NCBI GenBank assembly: GCA_020631735.1
Contig: CM036201.1
Span: 72,683,253-72,747,252, forward strand
DNA from: Saccharum officinarum
Lineage: Eukaryota > Streptophyta > Magnoliopsida > Poales > Poaceae
Direction of reading: 5' to 3'
DNA length: 64,000 bases
In this document: one piece after another, positions 36,105 to 47,463 of the stretch
How positions within the stretch are numbered: position 1 is the first letter of the stretch
How the letters are laid out: the number at the start of each line of letters is the position of its first letter
Notes under the pieces: generated by a model
The model's input: the letters and a program-made list of their open reading frames with translations, nothing else
Told to the model about the DNA's origin: nothing
Database searches by the model: none
Made by a program: the position numbers and the translations under genes

Positions 36105-36747
36105 GGAAGGTGAGGGCACCACTGCGAGTCAAGGTTTTCTTCTGGTATGTGCTGCACCGACGGCTGTGGACATCGGAGCGCCGTGCGCGGCACGGCCTGC
36201 AGCAAAGCGACACCTGCTCCTTGTGCGACCAGGCGTCGGAAACCTGTGCGCACTTGTTTGCTGGCTGCGTCGTCACACGGCAGGTTTGGCACGCCGTGCT
36301 CTCGCGTCTCCAGCTCACTGGCCTTGTGCCGTGCCACGACGACGATATAGTGGAGTGCTGGCTGAGGGGAAGACAGCGTCTGGACGCAGTGGGCAGGAAG
36401 GTCTTCGACGCGCTGGTGCTGCTCGTTTCCTGGAGACTGTGGAAGGCACGGAACGCGCGTGTGTTCCGGAGCGCGCCGGTCGACGTGCGCACTGTGCTGC
36501 AGGACGTCGCCAGGGAGGCTGACGATTGGGTCTTGGGCGGCTGCGCGCCTATCGCGGCCATCCAACAGCTACTGTCGCAAAATGGTGTGGTTGTGTAATA
36601 GACCTTGTTGAGGATCTAGTAGCTAGGGCTGTGTTTTAACTGGAAATCGTGTTGGTGGCTTGCCAACATCGTTGATCCAGCATGTATCCAAAACTTTTGT
36701 TTCCCCTCTTAATGAAAAACCGGTGAAGTCCGGGTCGCGAAAAAAAA
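36105..36747 (+). mobile_element. 5'-truncated L1-type LINE with perfect 15-bp target duplication
   Basis: AGAACCTTTTAATGT occurs at 36090-36104 and again at 36748-36762, directly after an A run. The body keeps the last part of ORF2 as an open frame to the stop at 36596-36598: the zinc-binding domain ('CSLCDQASETCAHLFAGC') and the C-terminal 'WRLWKARNARVF' motif. A 3' UTR of about 140 bp and the A tail follow. It is much more GC-rich than the LINE at 26566-27749, so it is a different lineage. Confidence 0.93.
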
Positions 36748-36762
36748 AGAACCTTTTAATGT

Positions 36763-37419
36763 CTGTTTTAGAGGAGCATTAGTATAGAGAATAAACTTTT
36801 GGAATGGCGTAGTCTAGTTGTGAGAATAAGAACATAGTTTTACAGGAGGGGAGGGACACTTAGCTTTCGCCTGGATTTTAAATAAACACAGATCCTTCAC
36901 TGTTATCTTGTGAGTAGTGTGTAGGTTTTCGAAGAAAAAATTGGCAATTGAAAAAACGTACTTCTGTGTTTTTTTTAAAAAAAATAGTGCTTAACAAGGA
37001 TAATGGCACTATGAGGAATTGGAATGAAGTAAAATATGTTGTTTTTTAGCCGTTGTGAAACCATACAAACCCTCTTTCTAGATGTAGCCAGCAACAAGTT
37101 CATGAGTAAGCTTGTGCGCAATGTCGCCAATCTAGTGCCTTTGCCACTCGATTTTTTCCTGCTTGATGTGATTTTAAAGCAAAGGAAACAAAGCTGTCGG
37201 CACCTGCATCTTTATCTAGCTCAAGCTCCGGAAACGCTTTTCGGCCCATTATGTACCGTGACCTTGGTCACAACCACGACGGTAATGCTAGGTACAGGGC
37301 GACCGTCCGCCCGGGACGGTGTCGATGGTGGGCTACGACGCAGCTCATCAACCGCATCTTATCTGCCCATGCACTCGCCCCAACTGTTCTAAAAAAAGAA
37401 AAAGAAAAGAAAAAACTCA
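36763..37419. other. Intergenic, no recognised gene
   Basis: AT-rich at first, then mixed; no supported coding sequence. It leads into the repeat element that starts near 37420. Confidence 0.45.
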
Positions 37420-38500
37420 CCTCGCCGTACCGTCACGATAGCTCTCGTGACCACGCTTCGTTGCGCTGCCTCGGCGACGGCGCTCTCCACCGCGTCTCCC
37501 TCTCCATCGCGCCTTCTCTTTGCTGGCCGGCATCTCCTCCGCGCCAGAGCACAGCAACCCGTCTTTCTCCCTCTCCACTGCGCGTCCCGCTCGTTGCAGG
37601 CTTCTCCAGCGCGCGGACCCGCTGCAGCCTTCTCCACAGGACGTGCCACGCCCTTCTCCACCGGAGCAGTGAGTTTCGCATCACTGGCGAGCTCTACACC
37701 GGTGAACTCCACGCGCCAACGAGCCTCCATTCCCAAGCAGCAAGAAGATGTTGCGCTGAAAGCGCAGGTTGCAAACGTATGTTTCAAGTGTTTCAGAGGT
37801 ATGTTGCAAATGTTTCATATGGATGTTGCATATGCTACAAGTGTTCCATAGGCATGTTGCAAGCGTTTGTTCAAAGTATTTCATCTGTTTCATACGTATG
37901 TTGCAAGCGTTTTGATCTGGATGTTACATATGTTTCACACATATGTTGCAAGAGCATGTTTCAAATGTTTCAGTTGTTTCATTCTTATGTTGCAGTAAGT
38001 GTTTTCATGTTGCAAGTATTTTATCTAAATGTTGCATATGTTTTACACATATGTTGCAAGTGTATGTTCCAAATATTTCATTTGTTTCAGACTTATGTTG
38101 CATTCAAGTGTTTCATGTTGTAAGTGTTTCGTGTTTCAGAGGTATGTTCAGAGAGTCATGGGGACATGGGCCGAGCGGTGGGGGAAGGGGTGCGGCGAGC
38201 CGGGGGCCGGCGGATGGGGCGCATGGCGCGCCCGAGGTCCTGGGGACGAGGTGTGCTCGTCCTCATCTGGGCTCCCGGGTCCCGCCCGCGCAGAGAGAGG
38301 AAGGGTTCAGGGGGAGGAGTGTCGGGTGCAACCGAGGCGCGCGGGCAGGGCGGGGCGATGGCCGTGTGGGGTGGGGCAGACAGGGGATGGCCGTGCGTGT
38401 GCAGCAGCGATACGGCACAGCGGCAGGCGCGGGCGGGCGGGCAGGCAGCAGCACGCTCGGGGCGTCTAGACGCGCTCATCTGCTCCGGATGTCCGGGTGC
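37420..38500 (+). repeat. Dispersed repeat element with TTGCAA/GTTTCA array (copy 2)
   Basis: A GC-rich left arm (about 37430-37755) is followed by an array (about 37765-38150) of TGTTGCAAGTGTTTCA-like phrases. Landmark GATGTT(G/A)CATATG recurs with spacings near 98 and 108 bp. A GC-rich right arm ends near 'GCGTCTAGACGCG' (about 38463). The same array occurs inverted at 10277-10660 and directly at 56010-56400. The 290-codon frame through the array is a by-product of the repeats, not a gene. Confidence 0.65.
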
Positions 38501-38902
38501 TAGTAAGCCCGCAACCACGAAGAGGGTTGCACAATTTTTTTACTAAGGTGCAAACTCGTATTATTGGACTCAAGATATACAACATAGCAACTCAAGATAT
38601 ACAACATAGCATAAAAGCGATATTTCTAAACAAAAATATGCTTTTCGTTCACCTACAGGCTACAAAAGAAACCAAAATTCACGAATTCCATCTGGAATTC
38701 CATCAAAATGTTGAACTCTACTTCGCCTCCCCTCTGTTTGGCTCTTTACCTCCATGTCCTCTGTCCTCTCCACCACTCCATGGTGTACATGATTGAACCC
38801 TGCATATTCCTATCCTTTTTTTTCCTTCAAGGTTTGTCATGGCAGGGCGACTTATCATGGTGAGACAGCGTAGAACCTTATCCGCGTGCACTAATAAAGG
38901 AT
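38501..38902. other. Short intergenic stretch
   Basis: No supported gene. Directly repeated 'CTCAAGATATACAACATAGCA' segments (about 38570-38610) are the only structure seen. Confidence 0.45.
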
Positions 38903-39429
38903 GGAAAAAGTCTAAATAACCCCCTGAACTATAAACCCTGGAACACATAACCTCTGAACTATGAAACAGTCTAATTTACCCCCTGAACTATCCAAAATCG
39001 TCTATTTTACCCTCTGGGCGGTTTTCGACGGTGGTTGCTACAGTAAAAGTGTGTTTGCTACGGTCGTAGCGTTTTGTCTTTTTTATTTATTTTCGCTGAA
39101 TATTTGAAAAATCATAGTAAATCACAGAAAAATCATAAAATATAAAATCTAATTTTGTTGGACTCCACATGAGTAGATCTACATATTGAATATATAATAC
39201 GGTACGCTTTAGTACAAAGTTTTTGCTGTAGTTTTAGATTAATTGGAAAATCCAATTAATTGGAAAAAGACAAAACCGCTATTACTGTAGCAAAACCGCC
39301 GTCGAAAACCGCCCAGAGGGTAAAATAGACGATTTTGGATAGTTCAGGGGGGTAAATTAGACCGTTTCATAGTTCAGGGGGTTACGTGTTCCAGGATCCA
39401 TAGTTCAGGGGGTTATTTAGACTTTTTCC
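38903..39429. mobile_element. Long-TIR foldback element with 10-bp target duplication (Mutator-like)
   Basis: It starts GGAAAAAGTCTAAATAACCC and ends in the reverse complement. AATAAAGGAT flanks both sides (38893-38902 and 39430-39439). The inverted arms extend well over 100 bp, including 'taaaatagacgattttgga' paired with its complement. A 9-11-bp duplication with long terminal inverted repeats suggests a Mutator-like MITE. It shares inner sequence ('ggactccacatgagtagatc') with the element at 50523-51224. Confidence 0.88.
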
Positions 39430-39439
39430 AATAAAGGAT

Positions 39440-40439
39440 GTAGTAGGCGATATAGATTAGCTTGTTTGAGCGAAAGGAGCACTACCTGGTTGGATTTGTG
39501 GTGAAACTTGTTCACTCGGGTTTAAGTCCTCGACTTTGACGCGAGTGCTCGAATTTTATTCGATTTATTCCAAGATTTAGCTCTAATTTTATTGGATTTA
39601 TTTGAGGATTTACAACATTGTTCCTTCACTGGTAGACCATGTAGCTATCGACAACAAGACACGGCATTATTCTTTTGTGATATAGACGGCATATCCATTG
39701 ATAGCAAGACACATGTGATGACTTCGTCGATACCACAAGATTTACCGGCCGTCTCAGACTCGTCTTTCGAAGATGGTCATAAAGGTAGAATGTTTATATA
39801 CATTATAGAGGTGAATATGCGTTCATGTACTGTGATTCAGGGAAAAAAGATTGTTTTAGAGCTATTCTTTTGACTTCATTTTTGTATAAAAAAAGTTCCG
39901 TAGAACAGGTGGAAGAAAATGAGAACATCTCGTAGTCGATAAACATTTACAAATTTACAGTCAGATCATATCGCCAGGACAAAAAATGCTGCTACATCGC
40001 AAAGCTAGCGCTGGCGCTGCTTCATTCAGGTTATGCTGATGTCTCAAGTCCAAGTGAGGAAGGCAGCTAGTATACTGTAGCTTGGAATGGATTGCGCTTG
40101 CTTGCCCTTTCGCTGCCGCATAGCAGAAGCTGGGTAGGGTAGGGTAGGCTGGTACACGAGTTTGGCTTCTGTATACTTTTTTTTTCCCCACTGCTTCTCC
40201 TAGAAGAAAACTACGAGGCCGACTAGCTGCCATCTTATACGTACATCCCCAAGATGCTGCTACCATGGAATCAACCAGTGCAATTTATCTCCATTTCTTA
40301 TCACATACCTATTTACAGTTTTACACTGCCCACTCGTTGCACCTTAGGTTTGTCCACCTTCCTCCTCGTCTGCATTACCGATTCATTTCTGAGTTTGGGA
40401 CAAAAAAAAAACTAACGCAGAGAAGGAACAACACCAACT
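39440..40439. other. 3' flank of the Ca2+-ATPase gene with retroposon remnants
   Basis: The part at about 39500-39860 ('gacttcgtcgat', 'ccggccgtctcagactcgtc', 'atggtcataaaggtaga') resembles a worn dispersed grass retroposon tail. From about 39950 the sequence is probably 3' UTR of the minus-strand ATPase. No additional gene is supported. Confidence 0.45.
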
Positions 40440-43400
40440 TCATGGAGACTCACCTCGTCGCGACGATTTCCGACAACAGAGAGGCTTGAAATAGTCCGGG
40501 AAGGGTCTTACGGGCACAGGAATAAATTTACCCAGATAAGCCAGGGGCCAACTGGAAACATCAAACGAAGGAAAAAGGAGGTCAACATTCACACCAGAAT
40601 TGACATTGAAACAAGGCTTCACATTCAGTTTTACAAAAGAAAAAAGTTTCCATGGAAAAAGTGACTTGTCAGGGTTCATATACGCAATGATCAAGTCAGG
40701 ACGATAAGCTCGTGCATAAAGGATGTGACGCCTTTGAAGGATTGAAAAAGGTTTACGGAACCATAATAGGTTGCCAAATTTTGAAGTGCATACCTCACAA
40801 GGCCAATAGCAACTGAAACCAACCATAGTCTCCAATCAAGCCTCACTATTTTGAAGAACTTCCCCAGGAACTGAATTATCAGTATCTGCCAAAGACGAGA
40901 GCAACTTTATAACGATGGACAGAGGTGATACCAATGTAGAGAATCTATATTGTCTGTTACCTGAAATACTGTTGTTATACCGATTATTCCCATGAATAGG
41001 TGATTCTTTGTTACCCCTTTGAAGACATTCTTCTCCTCGGGTTTTCGCGCATTGAACTCATTGAAGATCTGGCATAAAAAACATCCAAATTAATTCAAAC
41101 CTTTGTTCCAGATGTACAAGGATCGAGTTACCGTGGGTAATACATTATCAAAATAATATATTTTTTTCATGGCAGACCCACTCTGGTATAGTTCAACTTT
41201 GTACAAGCAAGACAACAGGCTATATATGGTCACTCAAGGGCCTAGATTCTGGAAGGTTGAAGCTGGCCACATTAAATTACTGAAAAAAAATGCAAGGAAA
41301 ACTAGCAAGTCGCTGAAAATTGATCAAAACATTCCATGTGAAGCATATAACCAACTTCCATATAACTTATGCCATACCTGAAATTTGACTATAGTAAAGC
41401 AATGAATAGCTTATAACTTGACTATGGTAAAGCAATGAATAGCTTATAACAAGTCCTTACTCGAAGGAAAATATCCATGTAGTATCAAGGCTAGAGAACA
41501 CACTAGTCCCTTTTGTGGAAAACTAATACCAATTTATAGTCAACTCAACATTGATTCTTTTCTTTTGAGAATAACCCAATTTTAGTATGCATTTGTCTAA
41601 GGTGAAGCAAGACTTGTCTGCACTCTGCAGTAATGTTCTGTTATGTTTCTTGAATTATTGAAGGACAGATATTCCACCTGGCAAAATACAAATGTGTTAA
41701 AGATGAAGGTATTCGTTATTTTCTCAGCGGCAGATCGGCTTTCATTCTGCAGACGCAGAATCCTTACTCCAGCAAAATCAAAAATCAGAAGAATTGCTAC
41801 TTGGTAAAGGGCCTGTGCAAAATTCCAAACATATCAGAATAAGAAAGAATTTTAAACAGAATCCAGTTTTATAATGAAGGAATACTAACCTGAACAAACA
41901 AGTTTCTCCACATAATATTTGTAACAAGAGGTTCTCTGCAGTAGAAAAGTATGGGTAAACTATTTCGAAATTCAGAAAGCATAGTATATACATATTGGAC
42001 ACAATGTTGTCAAAAAGGAATTTTGGATCATTTTGACATGCCTTCGACCAACAGGATTTCTCTTCATAAGGTTGTCTGTTGGAGGCTCGGTTGCCAATGC
42101 AAGAGCTCCAAGTGTGTCCATGATAAGGTTCACCCAGAGAAGCTGAGAAGTGAAAGAACAAAGTATATGATACTGATGAGAAACAGCCTGGAAATACATG
42201 TGTCTCAGGTAAAATGCTGCGTCGTTGTTAAGCTATATGTCTCGAGTTCTATACAAATTGTTTACCAGAGAGATTTTTTTGAACGTATTTACCAGAAAGA
42301 TTTAAAATTTCATATATATACTTACACATAATATTAAAATTCAGCAGACGTTTCATGCAACATGACAACTAACTGCTTCAATGTAGAAACAATGGCAGCA
42401 GTCGAGTAAATTGCACAAAAAAAGGAGGAAAATTGTCCCAACCTCAACAGCATTTAGGGGCACGTCACCAGAGGACACAGCAGCAACCACATTAATCACG
42501 AGTGCAGCAACATTGACAGTGAGCTGGAACTGAATGAATTTCTGAATATTAGCGTAGACAGATCGTCCCCAACGAACAACCTGAAAGAGGATGTACAAAT
42601 CCATAAATTCTAACCTAAATCTCACCAGATACACTTCTGCAACAGAATTATAGCCTAGAAATGCACATTCGACCAAGGACTTGAACGTGTGAACTCTGAA
42701 CAAGTGGAATTATTTTTACAAGGAAAGAAAATCAGTGCCGAGCAAAGTCCTCTTGTATAATTCTACCAAACAAACCTTGACAACTGATGTGAAGTCATCA
42801 TCCAAGATTATAATGTCAGAGCTTTCTTTAGCGACTTCTGTCCCTGAAATGCCCATTGAAAGACCTATATCGGCCTAGACAACAAATCAAGAGGCAAGGC
42901 AGCAATTAGAAATGGTAAGATAATCAATGTAACAAAAAGTGCAATATGCAATGGCTCATCAATGTTTTGAGCTGAACATGTCACCTCGTGCAATGCAGGG
43001 GCATCATTTGTGCCATCACCAGTAACAGCTACAACATGGCCTTTTCTTTTTAAAGCTTGGACAAGCAAAAGTTTATCATTTGGCGAGGACCTCCCCATCA
43101 CCTGAAACAAGTTAATTAGCTCTATGGCATAAAAAAGAATTAAAGGACTTAAAAAATGCTCCAGAGGACAAAGGCTAGAATGACAGCATTAGCAAAGTGA
43201 AAGAAAGCACCAAACAACTTGTGAGACATAGTGAGAGAGAGTTACAATTATCTTGTCAGCGGCATCTCCTCTTGCACTTTCAGACATCTCACGGAACACT
43301 TTTCCCTCAATTACAACTGGCTCTGAAATAACACTATTTGCATCTAGTATTCCACACTCCAGAGCTATAGCTTTAGCTGTTTCAATATTATCTCCTGTAA

Positions 43401-46400
43401 CCATGCGCACCTGAATTACAGACACTATGGTTATCAATCATAGAATAAAACAAAATCCATTACCAAAGAAAAATGCATGCATTCTTGAAAGAAAGAAAAA
43501 AAATAGAAAGGCTACCACATAGTAACAGAACAAGATACATCAATGAATGGAAAGATGTACATAATCTGGAGGCTTAATAATGTGTAAGCTACCATAAGAA
43601 TGGACAAGGGGTTTTAGGAAGTTATTTGCCATATGACAAAGGCTAGCAATTTCATCATGTGTCAAACATGGTAGACAACGTATTGTAATCCTTTTTTTCT
43701 GTTGCTGTTTTTTGAACTTCTATATTCAGTATACAATTCCCTGTTTGCTCCACTATGGAGTGTGCCTCTCTTTTGCTTGTACATAAACTCTCTTTATTCT
43801 TATTTAATTGAAAGGCAGAGCTCCTGCCATTGCGTTCAAAAAATATTCAGTATACAATTAGACTCAGATCCTTTCCTCCTGTTAATATTAGTTCCTGTTA
43901 CTACCATTTTATTTGCTCTCTGAATATTAAAACAATAAAAAATCCTAGGTCATCCTTAGAACGCACGAAATGTGATGCAGGAAGAATAAAAACAAAATAA
44001 GTAACACAAACCTTAACACCTGCAGTGGTGCACAGTCGTACAGCATCCCTTACACCTGGGCGACAGGGGTCCTATAGGAGAAACAAGTTGTTGTTGAATC
44101 GTATTATCAATTTTGCTTAAAAGTAGATGCATGGGGAGATTAAACAGGAGGTATTATGATGCAAGCTCACAGAAGAAAGTAGAGAACAGAATACACAGTA
44201 CTGTCCTACGCTCAAGTGTTTGAACAAATAACTTGACTCCCTAGTATGCGTCAAGCACAGACACAGTCGAACCAAAAAACGAGTCCACAATAACAGTAAT
44301 CAACCTTTATTCCTATGATGCCAAGCAGGGTCAGGTCATCCTCAGGCAACTCCCAGCTTGCTATGTCTTCCTCTGGGATCTTTTCAATGTCAAAGGAACA
44401 GTATGCAAAAGCAACACAGCGTAATGAATTCGCTGCCATGTCTTCAATTGATTTCTTGAATTCATCGCGCTGCAAATATTAAAAGTCCAAGTGGGTCTCA
44501 CAGAAACAAAAATTTCAAAAAGTCAAGTGAGTCTCAGATTAACCAACAAAAAGCTAGGAGACGGTATTACCTTCTCAGCACTCATTGACTGAACCGAGCT
44601 GTCGACAGAAAGCCAGCTTTTGCAAGATGACAACACTATTTCAGCTGCACCTTTCCAGTGGATGTGAACATCATCATCTGACTAAAATTCCAGGAATCAG
44701 ACATCAAGATAACACTAGCCATATCGGGATAAGAAACAGTATGGCATAGATATTTTCATCAGGATAAGGAAGTCACTGGACAAACAGTTACAAAATCTTT
44801 GCATATCAAAAGACAAGATTATGGAAATCTATCCTGATTCAAGAATGACAAGAAAATGGCAATGGAATCTAACGATTAAAACCATGGAGGCAACTGACTA
44901 GTAAGCAGTAATCCCTTTAAGCAGAGGGTGTCCCAAAACTGGCTACTTTAGAAGTATAACACAAGTCAAACTATGCTCGAAATCTTGCCCCTCTAGGGGT
45001 TGTCGTAGTCATTGTCGTTGCTTTGTTGTACTGCTCAGTCTGGGTTTTTTCCTCCTTTTAATACAATCAGCAGCTCTTATGCTTGGTTTGTTTCAAAAAA
45101 AAATTATGCTTGAAACACATCCAGAAGTTGTTTACAAATTACAACTAGTAGCAAGATGGTAAGTGGCAATCATTTGGCAGGTTTTGTTCCAATGCAACAG
45201 CAAGCCAATCAGAAAACAGTATCAGCCCGCTGACAGATATGACATGTTACTTGTAAGTGTTAAAACTTTGATGACATCAACTCCTGACAGAAATTCAATT
45301 AATTATGAATTAAATGTTATTTCAAATATAGCAAATTTTGCAAAAAAAAATGTAAAAAGCAATAGGATAATTCTGGCACGCACGTTACATTATTTTATGT
45401 CCCCACTACATGGTACAAGGAATTACAAATATAAAGCTGTAGAAAAGAAGATGAGTCAAAAAGATTCTCAGACACACATTAGTCGCATTAAAGTTTCATA
45501 CACATAACACTATGTAGTACCTGTACTGCAACAGCGCCACGTTTCTTCTCCGAGTTAAATGGAAAAACATGAATAACTGAAGATTTTGTCCTCACGTCGT
45601 GGAAATCCATCCCTATCTGTGCAAGGTTCAAAGTCAAGTCAACAGGAAAAGGACCTGTAGAAATACTGAAGAGTAAATCAAAAGTAATAAACTAATAGTA
45701 CCTTAAGGCCCCAAGAAAGAATGGCCTTTTCAGTAGGTGAACCTGTAAGTTCAGCTGCTCCCCCATCCTGTATAAAGAAAAAGAATGGATGAAAATTTGT
45801 CGAACATGGCAAGTTGTCGATTGATAAGACGAGTGCTATGGATGATTTTTAATAGTCCCCTTAGACTGCCTCCAGGAGGATGCCCAGTTCAGGTGTCCTG
45901 CATGTTAAGGGCGTATCCTGATTGTTTCAGATCTTAAACTGCTGATGAGCTTGATCCCTCCAAATTTCACACTATTAAAAGATTGCGCTTGAGACTCAAT
46001 TCAATTTTTCTTTAGTTGGTCTAGCTGACAAATCGTTAGCAGCTCCATTCTGGACACGAATCCGTGATATTATGAACTACGGAATCTAGCATTGAGTTTC
46101 CAAAAATGGTATCTGGAATAAAAAAGGAGATTTTTCTGTACCTCTGGCAGAAATACAGTTCCTGTTGTGTTCTGTGCAATTCCTTCAATAATAAGTGATG
46201 CTGCACTGTCTGACATCTGGCTAACATCATCGCATGGATCCAACTTTGTTCCAGCAAAATATGCTTCCACGACCGTCATCTGCAGGCTTAATTCATATGA
46301 GTTACAAACAAATTGTGATGCCAGCAATTATAAAATGTCACAACTAAAGCACAAATATCAGGCTCATTGTACTAGATAAAATTGAACATATGCTTGTCCG

Positions 46401-47374
46401 AGAATTCATTTGACGTAAAGTCCTGAACAAGCATTATGTCAGAACATCTTGGGAATATATCATGAAAGAATTTAAATGGCAAATGGGCTGGTAAATGACT
46501 CAACAAACCTTATTCAATGTAAGGGTTCCTGTCTTATCACTGCATATTGTAGTAGCTGATCCCATTGTTTCACATGACGAGAGCCGCCTCACCTATTTAA
46601 ATGATACAAAATCAAATCATATTGTTCCTCCTGTCGTATCTTTTTTATATAAATATATGCATAAACATATTTTTTTTTATTTACCAGAGCTTTGTCTCGC
46701 ATCATCTTTTTCATGGAATATGCAAGCCTGAAAAAATTGCACACAGTCATTTACCTGAAAAGTTAATGGAATTTACATAAGAATTCATACGTCAGTGTTA
46801 CTGCCAATGGGAGTCCCTCGGGCACAGCAACAACTACAATTGTCACCTGTGGATAAACATGAGAAGAACCATTTAAAATCTGTTCATGGTACTAGTTTTA
46901 TACTTTTATATTAACAACATTAGGATTACATACAGCAATAGTCAAAATTCTAATTGCCCCCATAAATCCTTGCTTGACACCAATAGTTCCAGCAACAAAT
47001 TGAGTTGTCCCATCAGGATTCTCGGTATGTCCAGTAAAATATCTGAAGTTGGTTTCAAAATCAGTCAGAGAGAGAGAGAGAAGTACATTTTTGTTAGTAG
47101 CAATATTTAGTAAAAATAAAATACCTTATCCAAAGGACAACAAGTACTGCACCAGCTACAAACAAGCCTACCAAACCAATAAAAGTTGCAACACCATTCA
47201 AGCGAACCTAAAAAGGGTAAAAGCATAAACCAAAGAGAGCCTTCAGTATTTGTCCATTCAAGAATTTGCACTATCCTTACAGAGAATAACCTGTAACGGT
47301 GTTTCTTCGCCATTATCTTCTGAAAGGTTAGCCATCAACTGACCCCATTCAGTATTTGTACCCACCCCTGTTAC
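40440..47374 (-). CDS. Plasma-membrane-type Ca2+-ATPase, ACA8/ACA10-like; 5' exons missing
   Basis: Twenty-two exons in consistent phase encode the last 735 residues of a P-type IIB Ca2+ pump, which exports Ca2+ using ATP. Exons (minus strand, high to low): 47374-47291, 47207-47125, 47042-46934, 46846-46791, 46727-46685, 46592-46509, 46279-46142, 45767-45702, 45616-45521, 44681-44571, 44469-44305, 44071-44012, 43410-43246, 43101-42985, 42874-42776, 42580-42443, 42142-42042, 41935-41890, 41812-41678, 41068-40961, 40885-40794, 40551-40440. Visible are PEGLP in the Ca2+-binding membrane helix, the phosphorylation site DKTGTLT, nucleotide-domain KGA and the hinge [11 protein letters not shown], then the C-terminal membrane helices. 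Many small exons point to the ACA8-ACA10 branch. Missing are about 330-350 N-terminal residues: the calmodulin-binding autoinhibitory region, first helices and actuator domain. A Copia element begins 89 bp upstream of the first exon seen. Whether this is a dead gene or an assembly break is unresolved. Confidence 0.92.
41385..41450. repeat. Tandem duplication of 33 bp in an ATPase intron
   Basis: Two copies, 41385-41417 and 41418-41450, start TTGACTAT and end TAGCTTATAAC, differing by one base. Confidence 0.9.
43739..43842 (+). mobile_element. Short LINE 3' tail with 17-bp target duplication, ATPase intron
   Basis: ATATTCAGTATACAATT occurs at 43722-43738 and 43843-43859. The 104-bp insert ends 'GAAAGGCAGAGCTCCTGCC', then a few bases and an A run, the usual 3' end of a grass L1 LINE. 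It is inserted antisense to the ATPase gene. Confidence 0.9.
44983..45104 (+). mobile_element. Short LINE 3' tail with imperfect 11-bp duplication, ATPase intron
   Basis: The flanks are TATGCTCGAAA (44972-44982) and TATGCTTGAAA (45105-45115), one mismatch. The insert has a 'CTCCTTTTAATACAATCAGCAG' type 3' UTR and an A run, like other L1 tails. Confidence 0.75.
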
Positions 47375-47463
47375 CTTAAATTGATAAGCAAAGTTTATAA
47401 CAAGTTATAGTTAGTTTAGCCATGAAAAAGAAAATATTAAAATGACAATAAGGAAATCCTATG

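Noticed and set aside
37251..38123. 290-codon open frame
   Set aside because: It runs through the TTGCAA/GTTTCA array and its translation is periodic, low-complexity and cysteine-rich without any domain; openness is a by-product of the repeat.
39592..39873. 93-codon frame as a small gene
   Set aside because: The underlying DNA resembles a worn dispersed retroposon tail and no domain or codon bias supports a gene.
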